NCBI GenBank assembly: GCA_016201405.1
Contig: JACQCZ010000015.1
Location: 124,001 to 188,000 of the forward strand
Reading direction: 5' to 3'
DNA from: Candidatus Acetothermia bacterium
GTDB taxonomy: Bacteria > Bipolaricaulota > Bipolaricaulia > RBG-16-55-9
Length of the DNA: 64,000 bases
Numbering within the stretch: position 1 is the stretch's first letter; the number at the start of each line of letters is the position of its first letter. The position numbers and the translations under genes are program-made. The notes below the pieces were generated by a model. It was not told the DNA's origin and searched no databases. It saw only the letters and a list, made by a program, of their open reading frames with translations. This document shows, in pieces, positions 28,722 through 37,113 of this stretch.

Positions 28722-28751
28722 TTGACGGCCTCTTCATCTTCTGGGTATAGT
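28722..28751 (+). promoter_or_regulatory. Promoter of subtilase gene (leaderless geometry)
   Basis: TTGACG at 28722-28727, an 18-nt spacer, TATAGT at 28746-28751. ATG at 28760 lies 8 nt after the -10 and there is no Shine-Dalgarno, so the mRNA is probably leaderless. Confidence 0.55.
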
Positions 28752-28759
28752 CAATGGTG

Positions 28760-30970
28760 ATGCGATTGCGAACCCTTGCGGTCCTGCTGCTTCTTTTCGG
28801 TAGTGATCTTCTCCTCTCTGCCTCACTGGGCGCAGACCAGCCCCCTTCTTCGAAGATGGAGAAGGCTCTGGCCAGGCTTGCTGATCTTGACGCTGCGGAG
28901 AGTGCGGTCTGGGCTGAAGAGCATGAAATTCGCTATGATGTGCAGATCCACGCCGTCCAGGCAATTGTCGAGCTGCGAAGCGGAGCCTCCCCGGCAAGCG
29001 TGACTTCACAACTCGAACAGCATCATGTTCGTGTGGAGGCGCAAAACTCCCAATTGTTACGGGTCAGCATTCCAACTCAGCATTTAGAAGAGATTGCCAG
29101 TCTAGAAGATGTCTCGTTTATTCGCCGCCCCTACACCTTCCGTGAGCTAGATCTTGCCGAGAATCGCGGTGTTCTCAAGACAGGGGCGCAGCTTCTTCAT
29201 TCGTATGGCTTTCAAGGGCAGCAAGTAAAGATCGCGGTGATTGATGGCGGCTTCCAAGGGCTTGCCAAAGCAATGAAGACAGGTGATCTCCCCAGCAGCT
29301 CGATCAGCGATATGATTGATTACACAGGCGAAGGCCTCGAAGAGGAGACGGAGCATGGCTTACAGGTAGCCGAGATTGCAAACGAGATGGCTCCTGGCGC
29401 TTCGCTCATCTTGATGCGTGTTGGCGATGAAGTCGATCTGGGAAATGCAGTCGACGACGCCATTCGATTGGGAGCCAGAATCATCAGCCATTCGCTGGGT
29501 TGGTTTGACTCGAACTTTGGCGATGGCAAAGGGCTGGTTGATGAGATCGCTAAGCGGGCGCTCAATGCTGGAGTTCTCTGGGTCAATGCGGCTGGCAATC
29601 AGGCCACAAATCACTGGATGGGTCTTGCACGAGTCAATAATAATAATGAGTGGATCGAATTTGCGCCGGGTGTGAATGACCTAGAGATCTATGCAACCTT
29701 TCCCGGCGAGATTGATTTGGTGCTCGTCTGGGATGAGTGGCCGATCACCTATCAAGACTTCGATTTATATTTGACCGATTGGAAAGACAATGTGATTGCC
29801 TCGTCCGAAGAGGACCAGATGGGCCTGGCTCCACCGCGTGAGATGATTCAGCATTTCGTCGCGCAGCCAGGTCTTTACAAAGTCAAAGTGAAGGCGCGGC
29901 GGGTCTCAAAACCGGTGCGTCTCAAGGTCTGGAGTCTAAACTCTGAGCACTCTCTCTCGCCTGCAGTTGCTGCCGGAAGCGTGGTCGCCCCTGCAGATTG
30001 CACCTGCACTCTTGCTGTGGGCGCTATTAATGTCTTTCAGTGGGAGAAGGGCTGGGCAGAGTTCTACAGCGCGCAGGGGCCAACCAGCGATGGCCGCATC
30101 AAACCCGATCTCTTGGCTCCGGATAACATCCGGGGATTCTCCGGCACATCGGCTGCTGCCCCTGGCGTAGCCGGAGCCGCAGCGACTCTGCTCTCAGAGC
30201 ATCCAGAGTGGGATGTGAATGAATTGGAAGCTGCACTCGAAGCTCAGACTGTCGATCTCTATGAACCGGGTAAAGATAATTTCAGTGGTTATGGCCGAAT
30301 GCAGCTCAGTCTGGCATCGCCGCAGGCATCCCGAGCGCTCTCAACGACGCAAGTCCATCCCGGTGAAGATGTGGTGGTCACGCTGACTGCCCAAATGCCG
30401 GCTTCCCATTTCGGGACTTTCGAATGGGTCGAATCTGTGCCAAGGCAGTTGGTTGTTGCAGGCATTGAGGCAGATGGCGCACAAGTCAGCTTCCAGAAAG
30501 ACTCAGACCCAATGCAGATTCGCTGGCTCTGGAGCGCCGTCGGCCCTGGCGAGAGGCGCCGGGCGACCTATCATATCCACGTGCCCAACGAGGCATCTCC
30601 AGCACAATATGAGCTGAGTGGAAGTCTGAATGGATTGACTGTGACTGGAGACACAACTCTCGCAGTGCACTATGAAGCCCGCTCTGCTCAAATCACAAAT
30701 AGACCTGTGATCACGACCCAAATCACGAAACGCGCAATTGAGTTTCATTTCAACCGGCTGATTCAGACCGGGATTGAGAGGCTAGACGTGCAGATCTTCA
30801 ATTTAGATGGGCACGCCCAATCGAGCAGCCAGCTCTCTCCAGGGCAGCACATGGCCATTCCCTTGGGGAGACATTGGGCCAATGGCATCTATCTCTACCG
30901 AGTCATCTATCGAGACATTGCGGGAAAGATGCTGGGACAAGAGATCAAAAAACTCATTCTGCTCCGATAA
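28760..30970 (+). CDS. Secreted subtilase (S8) with FlgD-like C-terminal domain
   Basis: The protein has 736 residues from ATG at 28760 (two residues more from ATG at 28754). A signal peptide is followed by a propeptide-like region, then the S8 triad: Asp in KIAVIDGG (about residue 162), His in EHGLQVAEIA (about 199) and Ser in FSGTSAAAPG (about 464). Oxyanion Asn lies in VNAAGN. The His motif HGLQVAEI is unlike the usual HGTHVAGI. A C-terminal Ig-like region leads to the FlgD-like domain (VQIFNLDG, WANGIYLYRV, KKLILLR). There is no EF-hand-like module. The promoter places the -10 only 8 nt before the ATG. It could be a surface peptidase or a maturation protease for its neighbours; this is inference. 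Confidence 0.88.
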   Translation: MRLRTLAVLLLLFGSDLLLSASLGADQPPSSKMEKALARLADLDAAESAVWAEEHEIRYDVQIHAVQAIVELRSGASPASVTSQLEQHHVRVEAQNSQLLRVSIPTQHLEEIASLEDVSFIRRPYTFRELDLAENRGVLKTGAQLLHSYGFQGQQVKIAVIDGGFQGLAKAMKTGDLPSSSISDMIDYTGEGLEEETEHGLQVAEIANEMAPGASLILMRVGDEVDLGNAVDDAIRLGARIISHSLGWFDSNFGDGKGLVDEIAKRALNAGVLWVNAAGNQATNHWMGLARVNNNNEWIEFAPGVNDLEIYATFPGEIDLVLVWDEWPITYQDFDLYLTDWKDNVIASSEEDQMGLAPPREMIQHFVAQPGLYKVKVKARRVSKPVRLKVWSLNSEHSLSPAVAAGSVVAPADCTCTLAVGAINVFQWEKGWAEFYSAQGPTSDGRIKPDLLAPDNIRGFSGTSAAAPGVAGAAATLLSEHPEWDVNELEAALEAQTVDLYEPGKDNFSGYGRMQLSLASPQASRALSTTQVHPGEDVVVTLTAQMPASHFGTFEWVESVPRQLVVAGIEADGAQVSFQKDSDPMQIRWLWSAVGPGERRRATYHIHVPNEASPAQYELSGSLNGLTVTGDTTLAVHYEARSAQITNRPVITTQITKRAIEFHFNRLIQTGIERLDVQIFNLDGHAQSSSQLSPGQHMAIPLGRHWANGIYLYRVIYRDIAGKMLGQEIKKLILLR

Positions 30971-31002
30971 ACGACTCTCCGTTCATATGAATCAGCTTTA
31001 GC

Positions 31003-31031
31003 TAGACGGCTCTATCTCTCTTTTGTATAAT
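31003..31031 (+). promoter_or_regulatory. Promoter of ykuK-like gene (leaderless geometry)
   Basis: TAGACG at 31003-31008, a 17-nt spacer, consensus TATAAT at 31026-31031. The ATG at 31039 lies 7 nt after the -10 with no ribosome site. Confidence 0.6.
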
Positions 31032-31038
31032 CTCAGCG

Positions 31039-31533
31039 ATGAGCGAGACTTCTTTTAAGACCGAGAGATTTTACAGTCCCACCAAAGGGCGGATGTCGTT
31101 TGAAGAAGTGATTTGCGACGTCGTGCGCATCATGGAGAGCGATCTGGAAGCTCCGTATGCAATTGTGGTTGGGACTGATTCCCACTCCAGCGTGGGTGAG
31201 GTGGATTTTGTTAGCGCCATCATCATCCACCGCCTGGGAAAAGGAGGCCGCTACTTCTGGAGACGGACCCGCGAGAGCAAAATTCATACTTTACGGCAAA
31301 AGATCTACCGGGAAGCCACACTCTCCTTCGAGCTGGCCAAGGCCGTCATGGAAGAGCTCAAGGATCGCACGCTGCTCGACTACAACTTAGAGATCCACGT
31401 GGATGTGGGAGAGCGCGGCAAGACCAAAGAGCTGATCGATGAGGTGGTGGGTATGATTGTTGGCTCCGGCTTCTCAGTCAAGACCAAGCCCGATGCCTAT
31501 GCCGCTTCGAGCGTTGCAGACAAGCACACCTAA
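31039..31533 (+). CDS. RNase H-like YkuK family protein (DUF458)
   Basis: The 164-residue protein matches the DUF458/YkuK family, predicted to have an RNase H-like fold. The family start is visible: an N-terminal FYSPTKGRMSFEEV, then VVGTDSHSS, where the Asp would be a metal ligand, and LEIHVDVGERGKTKEL with further acidic residues. The C-terminus is VKTKPDAYAASSVADKHT, typical of the family. It is cytoplasmic, with no signal peptide, and is the only non-secreted gene inside the island. The start is ATG at 31039. The molecular role of the family is not settled. Confidence 0.85.
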   Translation: MSETSFKTERFYSPTKGRMSFEEVICDVVRIMESDLEAPYAIVVGTDSHSSVGEVDFVSAIIIHRLGKGGRYFWRRTRESKIHTLRQKIYREATLSFELAKAVMEELKDRTLLDYNLEIHVDVGERGKTKELIDEVVGMIVGSGFSVKTKPDAYAASSVADKHT

Positions 31534-31557
31534 AATTTTGGGGGTCCACCAGCCTAT

Positions 31558-31586
31558 TTGAACGGTCGCATATAAACGAATACAAT
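31558..31586 (+). promoter_or_regulatory. Promoter of gene at 31639
   Basis: TTGAAC at 31558-31563, a 17-nt spacer, TACAAT at 31581-31586. The start codon is 52 nt downstream, with TAAGGAGG as ribosome site. Confidence 0.65.
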
Positions 31587-31638
31587 CCCAGACGTGCAGT
31601 CAATCTTTTCCAATCGCAAAAGACCCTAAGGAGGCTCT

Positions 31639-32841
31639 ATGAGATGTAAAGTTTTGCTTTTTGCGCTCTTGTTTGCTGCCATCTCCGGAAGCAGCGCCTG
31701 GGCAGGAACTTGGATGATCAAACAGGAAGTATTGCAGCCCTTTTCGCAAGATCAATGCTCATTTGATACAGTTCTTTTAGGGACAACCTCCACACAGGGG
31801 TTGAGTGGCGGAGACATGGATGTATCCAACTCATTCCCCACTCCTCGCTGGAAACTGGCAGATACTGGGGAGAGCGTTCATGTGGCCTGGACCGGAGACC
31901 GAGTGATCTCTCCAAGCTCAAGCCAGCGCTATTCTTTTGGGATCAGCGGCAAAGGTCAAATGATGCCCAGAGTTCAGGACATATACTGGTCAGAATGCCC
32001 CAGCGAGAGGACACAGCTCGGAATTGTCCCCGGTGTGTCGATTGATTCCATCTCCAGCCCCTATACAGGAACGGCGATGGTCACAATCTCCAACACGACC
32101 AACGAAGCCATTCTGGTCGACGACATCTCGTATATGTCACGACCATTTGCAGAGCTTAGAGATCTGGACAGCTCGATCATTCCTCCGGGAAAGTTCTCTA
32201 GCGTCAATATTCCCAGTAATATGCAGCTCCTCCCAGGCAAGTTTTTTACCTTCCCGGTCAACAATGCACGACGCACCGACTTCTTGATCATGAAGTTCGA
32301 TGTGCGCTATGACGTCGCGCCTGCAAGGATCAATCCCTACAAAGGCACCACACAAGAGTGGTTTGCCTTCCGCGAGATTGACGAGAATCCGACGACCATC
32401 TACTCTTTTGATGCAGACCAAAACCTTTTCATTGATGACCACGAATTCTTCAAGGCTGTGGATTTCTGGATCAATCAGACGATTGATGACTACCTCTTCT
32501 TCCAAGTGGTGGATGCCTGGGTAGCCTCAGCCTCACTTCCAAGACAGAATACCGTCGGCCACTCAGCGAATCCGGGTGAGGTCACTCTTTCAGCCACACC
32601 TTCCGGAATGACGTTCGCAGCCATGGATAGAGAGAGCCGCTCTGTCGGGGTGGAGATCTACCGCTTGAGCGGTGAGCACGCCTTTAGTGGCTCAGCCGAG
32701 GGGTCTCATCTCACATGGGGCCTTCGCGGGGCCAATGGCAGTGCAGTAGCCAATGGCATCTATCTCTATGTGATCACAACCCAAGATCGAAACGGAAATG
32801 TGGTGCGTAGTGAAGTGAAGAAGCTAGTCGTCATGCACTGA
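31639..32841 (+). CDS. Secreted protein of unknown N-terminal domain with EF-hand-like module and FlgD-like C-terminal domain
   Basis: The 400-residue protein has a signal peptide (MRCKVLLFALLFAA... to AWAG) and about 230 residues I do not recognise. That part has a beta-rich look, with ISNTTNEAILVDDISY and IIPPGKFSSVNIP, and may be an Ig-like domain. The EF-hand-like FDADQNLFIDDHEFF with LFFQVVDAWV follows, then the C-terminal domain (VEIYRLSG, VANGIYLYVI) ending KKLVVMH, with His in place of the usual Arg. The start is ATG at 31639 with TAAGGAGG upstream. It has its own promoter and terminator. Confidence 0.8.
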   Translation: MRCKVLLFALLFAAISGSSAWAGTWMIKQEVLQPFSQDQCSFDTVLLGTTSTQGLSGGDMDVSNSFPTPRWKLADTGESVHVAWTGDRVISPSSSQRYSFGISGKGQMMPRVQDIYWSECPSERTQLGIVPGVSIDSISSPYTGTAMVTISNTTNEAILVDDISYMSRPFAELRDLDSSIIPPGKFSSVNIPSNMQLLPGKFFTFPVNNARRTDFLIMKFDVRYDVAPARINPYKGTTQEWFAFREIDENPTTIYSFDADQNLFIDDHEFFKAVDFWINQTIDDYLFFQVVDAWVASASLPRQNTVGHSANPGEVTLSATPSGMTFAAMDRESRSVGVEIYRLSGEHAFSGSAEGSHLTWGLRGANGSAVANGIYLYVITTQDRNGNVVRSEVKKLVVMH

Positions 32842-32876
32842 CATCTGTAAGCGCAAAAATAAACTCTAAAAGGATA

Positions 32877-32910
32877 GAGCCCCGGGGATGACCCCGGGGC
32901 TCTTCGTTTT
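32877..32910. terminator. Bidirectional terminator between convergent surface-protein genes
   Basis: Perfect 11-bp arms GAGCCCCGGGG and CCCCGGGGCTC around ATGA. T-rich sequence follows on the plus strand (TTCGTTTT), and a T-rich stretch is found on the minus strand. Confidence 0.88.
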
Positions 32911-32925
32911 CAGTTCTTATTAAAA

Positions 32926-35157
32926 CTAGCGGATGACTACCAATTTCTTGACTTCACTCGTCTGCGTCTCTCCATCGGCTCCCATTGCCTTAACCACATA
33001 CAAGTACGTCCCGTTGGCCAGAGGAGCGCCGGAAGTCGTCGTCTGATTCCAGCTGAGATGCGTACCGACAGCCTCTTGATGGAAGACGAGAGTGCCATTT
33101 AAGCTAAAGATGCTCACATTCATGCTCTCGATGCCTTGGCCACTCACAACAAATATCGTCGTGCCCAGTCCAGGGGTCTGCAGCCCGACTTTGCTCAAGA
33201 GCGCACTTCCAGCCGCCGTAGGCATGTTGCAGACGTTGGTCTGACCGACCCAGGCGTCTACTCCTGCGAAGAAGAGAGTGTCGCCGATCTGGTTGGCGAC
33301 CCAGCCATCGATCATGGCGAAGAACTCTGGATCATCGAGGAAGCAGCTCTTGTTGGTGTCAAAAGCGGCCAAGCTGTTGGGAGTGCTCGGGTGCTGCGGA
33401 GCGGCCACCGAGAAGCTGTAGGTCTCAGGTCCGATGTTCAGGAAGTTAGATGCGCACGTGCCACCAGCGACGATCTTTGGAGGCTTCCCGCCTGGAGCAT
33501 TTGTCGCAGAGAAAACATTACACGGATTGCCAGCACCACCCGTAGCAATATTGATGGCCGTATCATCGAAGCTCTGCAATCCCAAAAGCACATCGACCGC
33601 CCCACCAGGAGCGTTGTCGTCAATATCCACCGTCCAGATGACGATGAGCGGCTTTGTGCCCGCGACAGGAACTGGGAAGCCACTGCAACCAGGATTCGTG
33701 CGGCATGTCGGGTCTGAGGCCGCTGCCACAGGGTTGCCATTGCCGGTGTAGAGAATCTGCTCCTGTCGGCCACCGAACTGAACAATGGCCTCACCGGTCT
33801 GCTCGTTGAAGACAGGGGTCGCCTGCTCCGAGAGCTCACCAGCCTGGAACAAGAAGCCATCTCCACCACCGGCGGTAGAGGCTAATGTTGCGCCGGGTGC
33901 AATAGCAGCGCTGACACAGGCCGGACCCGCTGCCGCGCTTTGACCAAATATGCTGCACTCATCGACATACATGCGAACTGTGCCCATGTAACGAGCCAAT
34001 GGACCTCGGAAGATCAAGGTCGCGCCATTGATCCCTGTCGAGTAGCCATCTGTTCCAGCACTAGCAATGCAAGGCAGCGAAGAGAGTCCTCCTGCAATTG
34101 TTGGAGGTGCACCAGCTATAGGCGGCAAGACTGCAGCAATCGTGTTGGCCAGCTCACCGCCGTCGCAGAGACCGACGGCCATCGCAATGGCTTCGCGTGT
34201 GCCCGGCATCAAAGTCAAAGCTCGGAATCGGCTGAGAAGACCTTCACCACTCTGGCCGCCTGTAAAACCGAGTGGGCGAACAGCGCTCTCTGGAGCGCCA
34301 CTGCTGTTGGAGATGTTCTCGAGTGGGGTGTGGCTGCTGGGCAGACCACCGATCATATCCAGCCGTACGTTGCTGCCTAGCGGGTTAAGAGAGGTAGAGA
34401 AACCGCTGCTGATTGTGTAAGAGCTTATGCCCGTCGTGCCAGGAATATCCCCAGCCATGGCCTCCAGTGAAAGTCCAAACTGGCTCCCCGTTTTGGGGCT
34501 GTCCCCAATATTGACAACAGCCAATAATGCGATGAAGCAGCCATTTGATCCGGCTCGGCTGTTTGTGCCATGATCAGGGCCGATGCCTCTTTCTGGTCCT
34601 TCGTCCTCATCTCCGACCTTGCATTGCTCATCCGTCTCCGGAGTGGTAAGGAAGGCCAATGGGCTCTGGGGTCCATTAAAGAAGACCGCGTCAGCTTTAG
34701 AATCAAGATCGCTGCCTGGCTTCGTCTGAAGTATCAAGTCCAGGAGCGGATCATAGAGCGCGTTGGCGTTGACATCCCAGACCAGCATGACTTGGCGGAT
34801 ATCGGAATCGGCCGCGCTGCTGATGGTTGGCTTGATGCGCACAGCCATCAGGTTCAGCCCAGTATCGTTGTCCGTGCTCCCAATATTTTCGCAATTTGGT
34901 GGCAGAATGATGCTGGTGTCCGGTGAAAACTCATTGGCCACTACCCAGGCACCTGCCACAATCTCATCGTTGGGATTGGCCGTGCGCACATTGCTAAATC
35001 CGGTCGATGTGAACTGATCCGTGCTTACCACACCACCGACACCACAGCCGGAGGGCGGAATAACACCTGGCAGCGTAAAGAGCTCGGCAAATCCGTTCTC
35101 AATCGCAGCAAACGAAATGATAAGCAAGGCAATCATGCCTGCTTTTTGAAGCTTCAT
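32926..35157 (-). CDS. Secreted A+B module protein (third paralogue)
   Basis: The 743-residue protein has a signal peptide (MKLQKAGMIALLIISFAA... to NGFAE), module A (PGVIPPSGCGVGGVV, FSNVRTANPNDEIVAG, DVNANALYDP), module B (HTPLENISNSSGAPES, FRALTLMPGTREAIAM, DIDDNAPGGAVDVLLG), the EF-hand-like FDTNKSCFLDDPEFF with LFFAGVDAWV, and the C-terminal domain ending KKLVVIR. It is on the opposite strand from the other two A+B genes and marks the right edge of the island. Its C-terminal domain is less similar to theirs than they are to each other, so the split is older. The start is ATG at 35157 with GAAGGAGG upstream. Function unknown. Confidence 0.83.
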   Translation of the reverse strand: MKLQKAGMIALLIISFAAIENGFAELFTLPGVIPPSGCGVGGVVSTDQFTSTGFSNVRTANPNDEIVAGAWVVANEFSPDTSIILPPNCENIGSTDNDTGLNLMAVRIKPTISSAADSDIRQVMLVWDVNANALYDPLLDLILQTKPGSDLDSKADAVFFNGPQSPLAFLTTPETDEQCKVGDEDEGPERGIGPDHGTNSRAGSNGCFIALLAVVNIGDSPKTGSQFGLSLEAMAGDIPGTTGISSYTISSGFSTSLNPLGSNVRLDMIGGLPSSHTPLENISNSSGAPESAVRPLGFTGGQSGEGLLSRFRALTLMPGTREAIAMAVGLCDGGELANTIAAVLPPIAGAPPTIAGGLSSLPCIASAGTDGYSTGINGATLIFRGPLARYMGTVRMYVDECSIFGQSAAAGPACVSAAIAPGATLASTAGGGDGFLFQAGELSEQATPVFNEQTGEAIVQFGGRQEQILYTGNGNPVAAASDPTCRTNPGCSGFPVPVAGTKPLIVIWTVDIDDNAPGGAVDVLLGLQSFDDTAINIATGGAGNPCNVFSATNAPGGKPPKIVAGGTCASNFLNIGPETYSFSVAAPQHPSTPNSLAAFDTNKSCFLDDPEFFAMIDGWVANQIGDTLFFAGVDAWVGQTNVCNMPTAAGSALLSKVGLQTPGLGTTIFVVSGQGIESMNVSIFSLNGTLVFHQEAVGTHLSWNQTTTSGAPLANGTYLYVVKAMGADGETQTSEVKKLVVIR

Positions 35158-35216
35158 GAATTGTCCTCCTTCACCCTATAACCAAGAGATAAAGCCTCGC
35201 AAATAAGAACAGTCCT

Positions 35217-35246
35217 ATTATAAATTGGCATAGCACAGATGACCAA
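35217..35246 (-). promoter_or_regulatory. Promoter of third A+B gene
   Basis: On the minus strand: consensus TATAAT (35217-35222), an 18-nt spacer, a weak TTGGTC (35241-35246). It lies between rsmI and the A+B gene, so the latter can be transcribed alone. Confidence 0.45.
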
Positions 35247-35257
35247 TGGCCACAATC

Positions 35258-35992
35258 TCAGGTGTCCTCATCAGCAGGCCTCTTCGATCTGCCTGCAATC
35301 AGCAAGACGATCTCGCCCTTCACGCTCGGCCTTGACTCTAGATTACCCAAGAGCTCTGCGGCGGTGCCGCGCAACACTTCTTCATGAATCTTGGTGAGCT
35401 CGCGGCATAGGACAATCCTGCGCTCGGGAAGGATTTCAGCAATGGCTGCCAGCGTCTTCAAGATGCGATGTGGAGACTCGTAAATAACAACCGTGCGGCT
35501 CTCCTCTTGCAGAGACTCAAAATAACTTCTTCGCTTGCCCTCTTTTTTGGATGGGATCCCATCAAAGATAAAGTGGTCCGTGGGAAGCCCGGATTGCACC
35601 AGGGCCGTGATGAGCGCCGTCGGACCTGGGATGGCGATCACCGGAATCGATTCTTCGACGGCACGCCGCACGAGGGGATAGCCTGGGTCTTGGATGAGCG
35701 GCGTACCGGCATCTGAGACGAGAGCAATCGTGGAGCCAGATTGCAATCTCGCGATCAGTTCTTCGATCTTGCGCGGATCGGCTCCCTCATAAAGGCTTGG
35801 ACCCCAGTGTGCCTGAATACCATAATGCTGTAATAACATCTTGGTGTGGCGTGTATCTTCGGCCACCAAAAAATCGACCTCTTTGAGGATGCGAAGCGCA
35901 CGAAGAGTGATGTCTTCCAGATTCCCAATCGGAGTGGCGACAAGATAGAGAACTCCTTGAGCTCTTTTACTATCCCCATTTGCAGGCTCCAT
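35258..35992 (-). CDS. rsmI: 16S rRNA (cytidine1402-2'-O)-methyltransferase RsmI
   Basis: The 244-residue SAM-dependent enzyme methylates the ribose of C1402 in 16S rRNA at the decoding centre. Hallmarks of the tetrapyrrole-methylase-fold RsmI family are LYLVATPIGNLEDITLRAL (residues 15-33), VAEDTRHT, ALVSDAGTPLIQDPGYPLV, IPGPTALITALVQSGLPTD, and YESPHRI. Length is slightly short of the E. coli protein. The start is ATG at 35992; prfB diverges 35 bp away, so both promoters must share a short space. Confidence 0.96.
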   Translation of the reverse strand: MEPANGDSKRAQGVLYLVATPIGNLEDITLRALRILKEVDFLVAEDTRHTKMLLQHYGIQAHWGPSLYEGADPRKIEELIARLQSGSTIALVSDAGTPLIQDPGYPLVRRAVEESIPVIAIPGPTALITALVQSGLPTDHFIFDGIPSKKEGKRRSYFESLQEESRTVVIYESPHRILKTLAAIAEILPERRIVLCRELTKIHEEVLRGTAAELLGNLESRPSVKGEIVLLIAGRSKRPADEDT

Positions 35993-36008
35993 AGCCGTAT
36001 CTTAGAAT
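35980..36008 (+). promoter_or_regulatory. Possible prfB promoter
   Basis: TTGCAG at 35980-35985, a 17-nt spacer, TAGAAT at 36003-36008, 19 nt before the prfB ATG. The -35 match is weak. Confidence 0.35.
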
Positions 36009-36027
36009 GCACTCAGGACTACCACAA

Positions 36028-37108
36028 ATGGAAACTGTACAAGAGCTTCGCAAACGACTCCAGGCAGTCAGCGATCGCCTTTGACGTTCCTCAGCTAAGA
36101 ACTGACATCGCGCAGTTGGAAGCCCAGATGACCGAGCCCGGCTTCTGGGAGAGCCGCGAGCGCGCAAAGTCAGTCTCCCAACAGCTTGATTCCAAAAAAG
36201 CGAGACTCCAAAAGTATGAGGCCTTTGAAAGCGAGCTGGAAGACGCAGAAGTCTTGCTTGAGCTTTCCCAAGAAGAGAACAACACTTCTTCGCTGGCCGA
36301 GATTGAAGCTCTGGCTGCGCAGCTCACCCAAAAACTCAATCAATTAGAGCTAGAGACCTTTTTGAGCGACCCCTATGATGCCGGACCTTGCTATCTGAGC
36401 TTGAATGCAGGAGCTGGCGGCACCGATGCGCAGGACTGGGCGCAAATGCTTCTGCGGATGTACGTCAGCTGGCTGGAGCACCGTGGCTATCGCTATGGCA
36501 TCCTCGAAGTGAGCCCGGGCGAAGAGGCTGGCATCAAAGGTGCCACAATCGAAGTGCAGAGTCCATATGCTTACGGATATCTGAAAGCGGAGCAGGGCGT
36601 CCATCGTCTCGTGCGCATCTCGCCCTTTGACTCCAACCAGCGGCGTCATACTTCGTTTGCGGCTGTGACTGTCATTCCCATCGTCGAAGATCCCGATATC
36701 GAGATCAATCCAGAGGATCTTAGAATTGATACCTATCGCGCCGGGGGGGCTGGCGGCCAACATGTCAACAAGACAGATTCTGCGGTGCGTATAACGCATC
36801 TCCCATCCGGGATTGTGGTCGCCTGTCAGCGCGAGCGCTCACAGCATCAGAACAAAGATATTGCGATGAAGCTTCTCAAAGCAAAGTTGTACGAGCTGAA
36901 GAGACGAGAGCGGGAGCAGCAGATCGCTCAGATTCGCGGTGAGCAGAAGAGCATAGAATGGGGCTCTCAGATTCGATCATATGTCTTTCAGCCCTATCAG
37001 CTTGTCAAAGATCACCGCACCAACATAGAGATCGGAAACGTGCAAGGAGTCATGGATGGAGATCTGGATGAGCTGATCGAGGCTTATCTGAGACAACCCA
37101 AGAATTGA
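36028..37108 (+). CDS. prfB: Peptide chain release factor 2, with programmed +1 frameshift
   Basis: RF2 releases peptides at UGA and UAA. The gene starts at ATG 36028 (METVQELRKRLQAVSDRL) and meets an in-frame TGA at 36082-36084 directly after CTT. Shifting +1 at CTT-TGA-C gives DVPQLRTDIAQLE and a continuous frame from 36083 to 37108. The joined product is about 359 residues, the family length. The SPF anticodon-like tripeptide (RISPFDSNQ) and the catalytic GGQ (GGAGGQHVNKTDSAVR) are present. The frameshift is the classic RF2 autoregulation: low RF2 leads to more shifting. No strong Shine-Dalgarno-like stimulator lies just before CTT, unlike E. coli. It is the first gene of a plus-strand trio. 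Confidence 0.97.
36079..36085 (+). promoter_or_regulatory. prfB: RF2 programmed frameshift site CTTTGAC
   Basis: CTT at codon 18 is followed by TGA and C, the poor-context stop used for the +1 shift in most bacterial prfB genes. RF2 continues in the +1 frame from GAC. Confidence 0.95.
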
Positions 37109-37113
37109 GTGTT

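Noticed and set aside
35846-36027. An upstream extension of the prfB reading frame across rsmI
   Set aside because: RF2 starts at 36028 in the other frame and joins by the known frameshift; the upstream part is the antisense of rsmI.
36082-36084. In-frame stop in prfB as a pseudogene sign
   Set aside because: The stop is in the CTT-TGA-C context that bacteria use for programmed frameshifting, and the joined protein has full length with SPF and GGQ.
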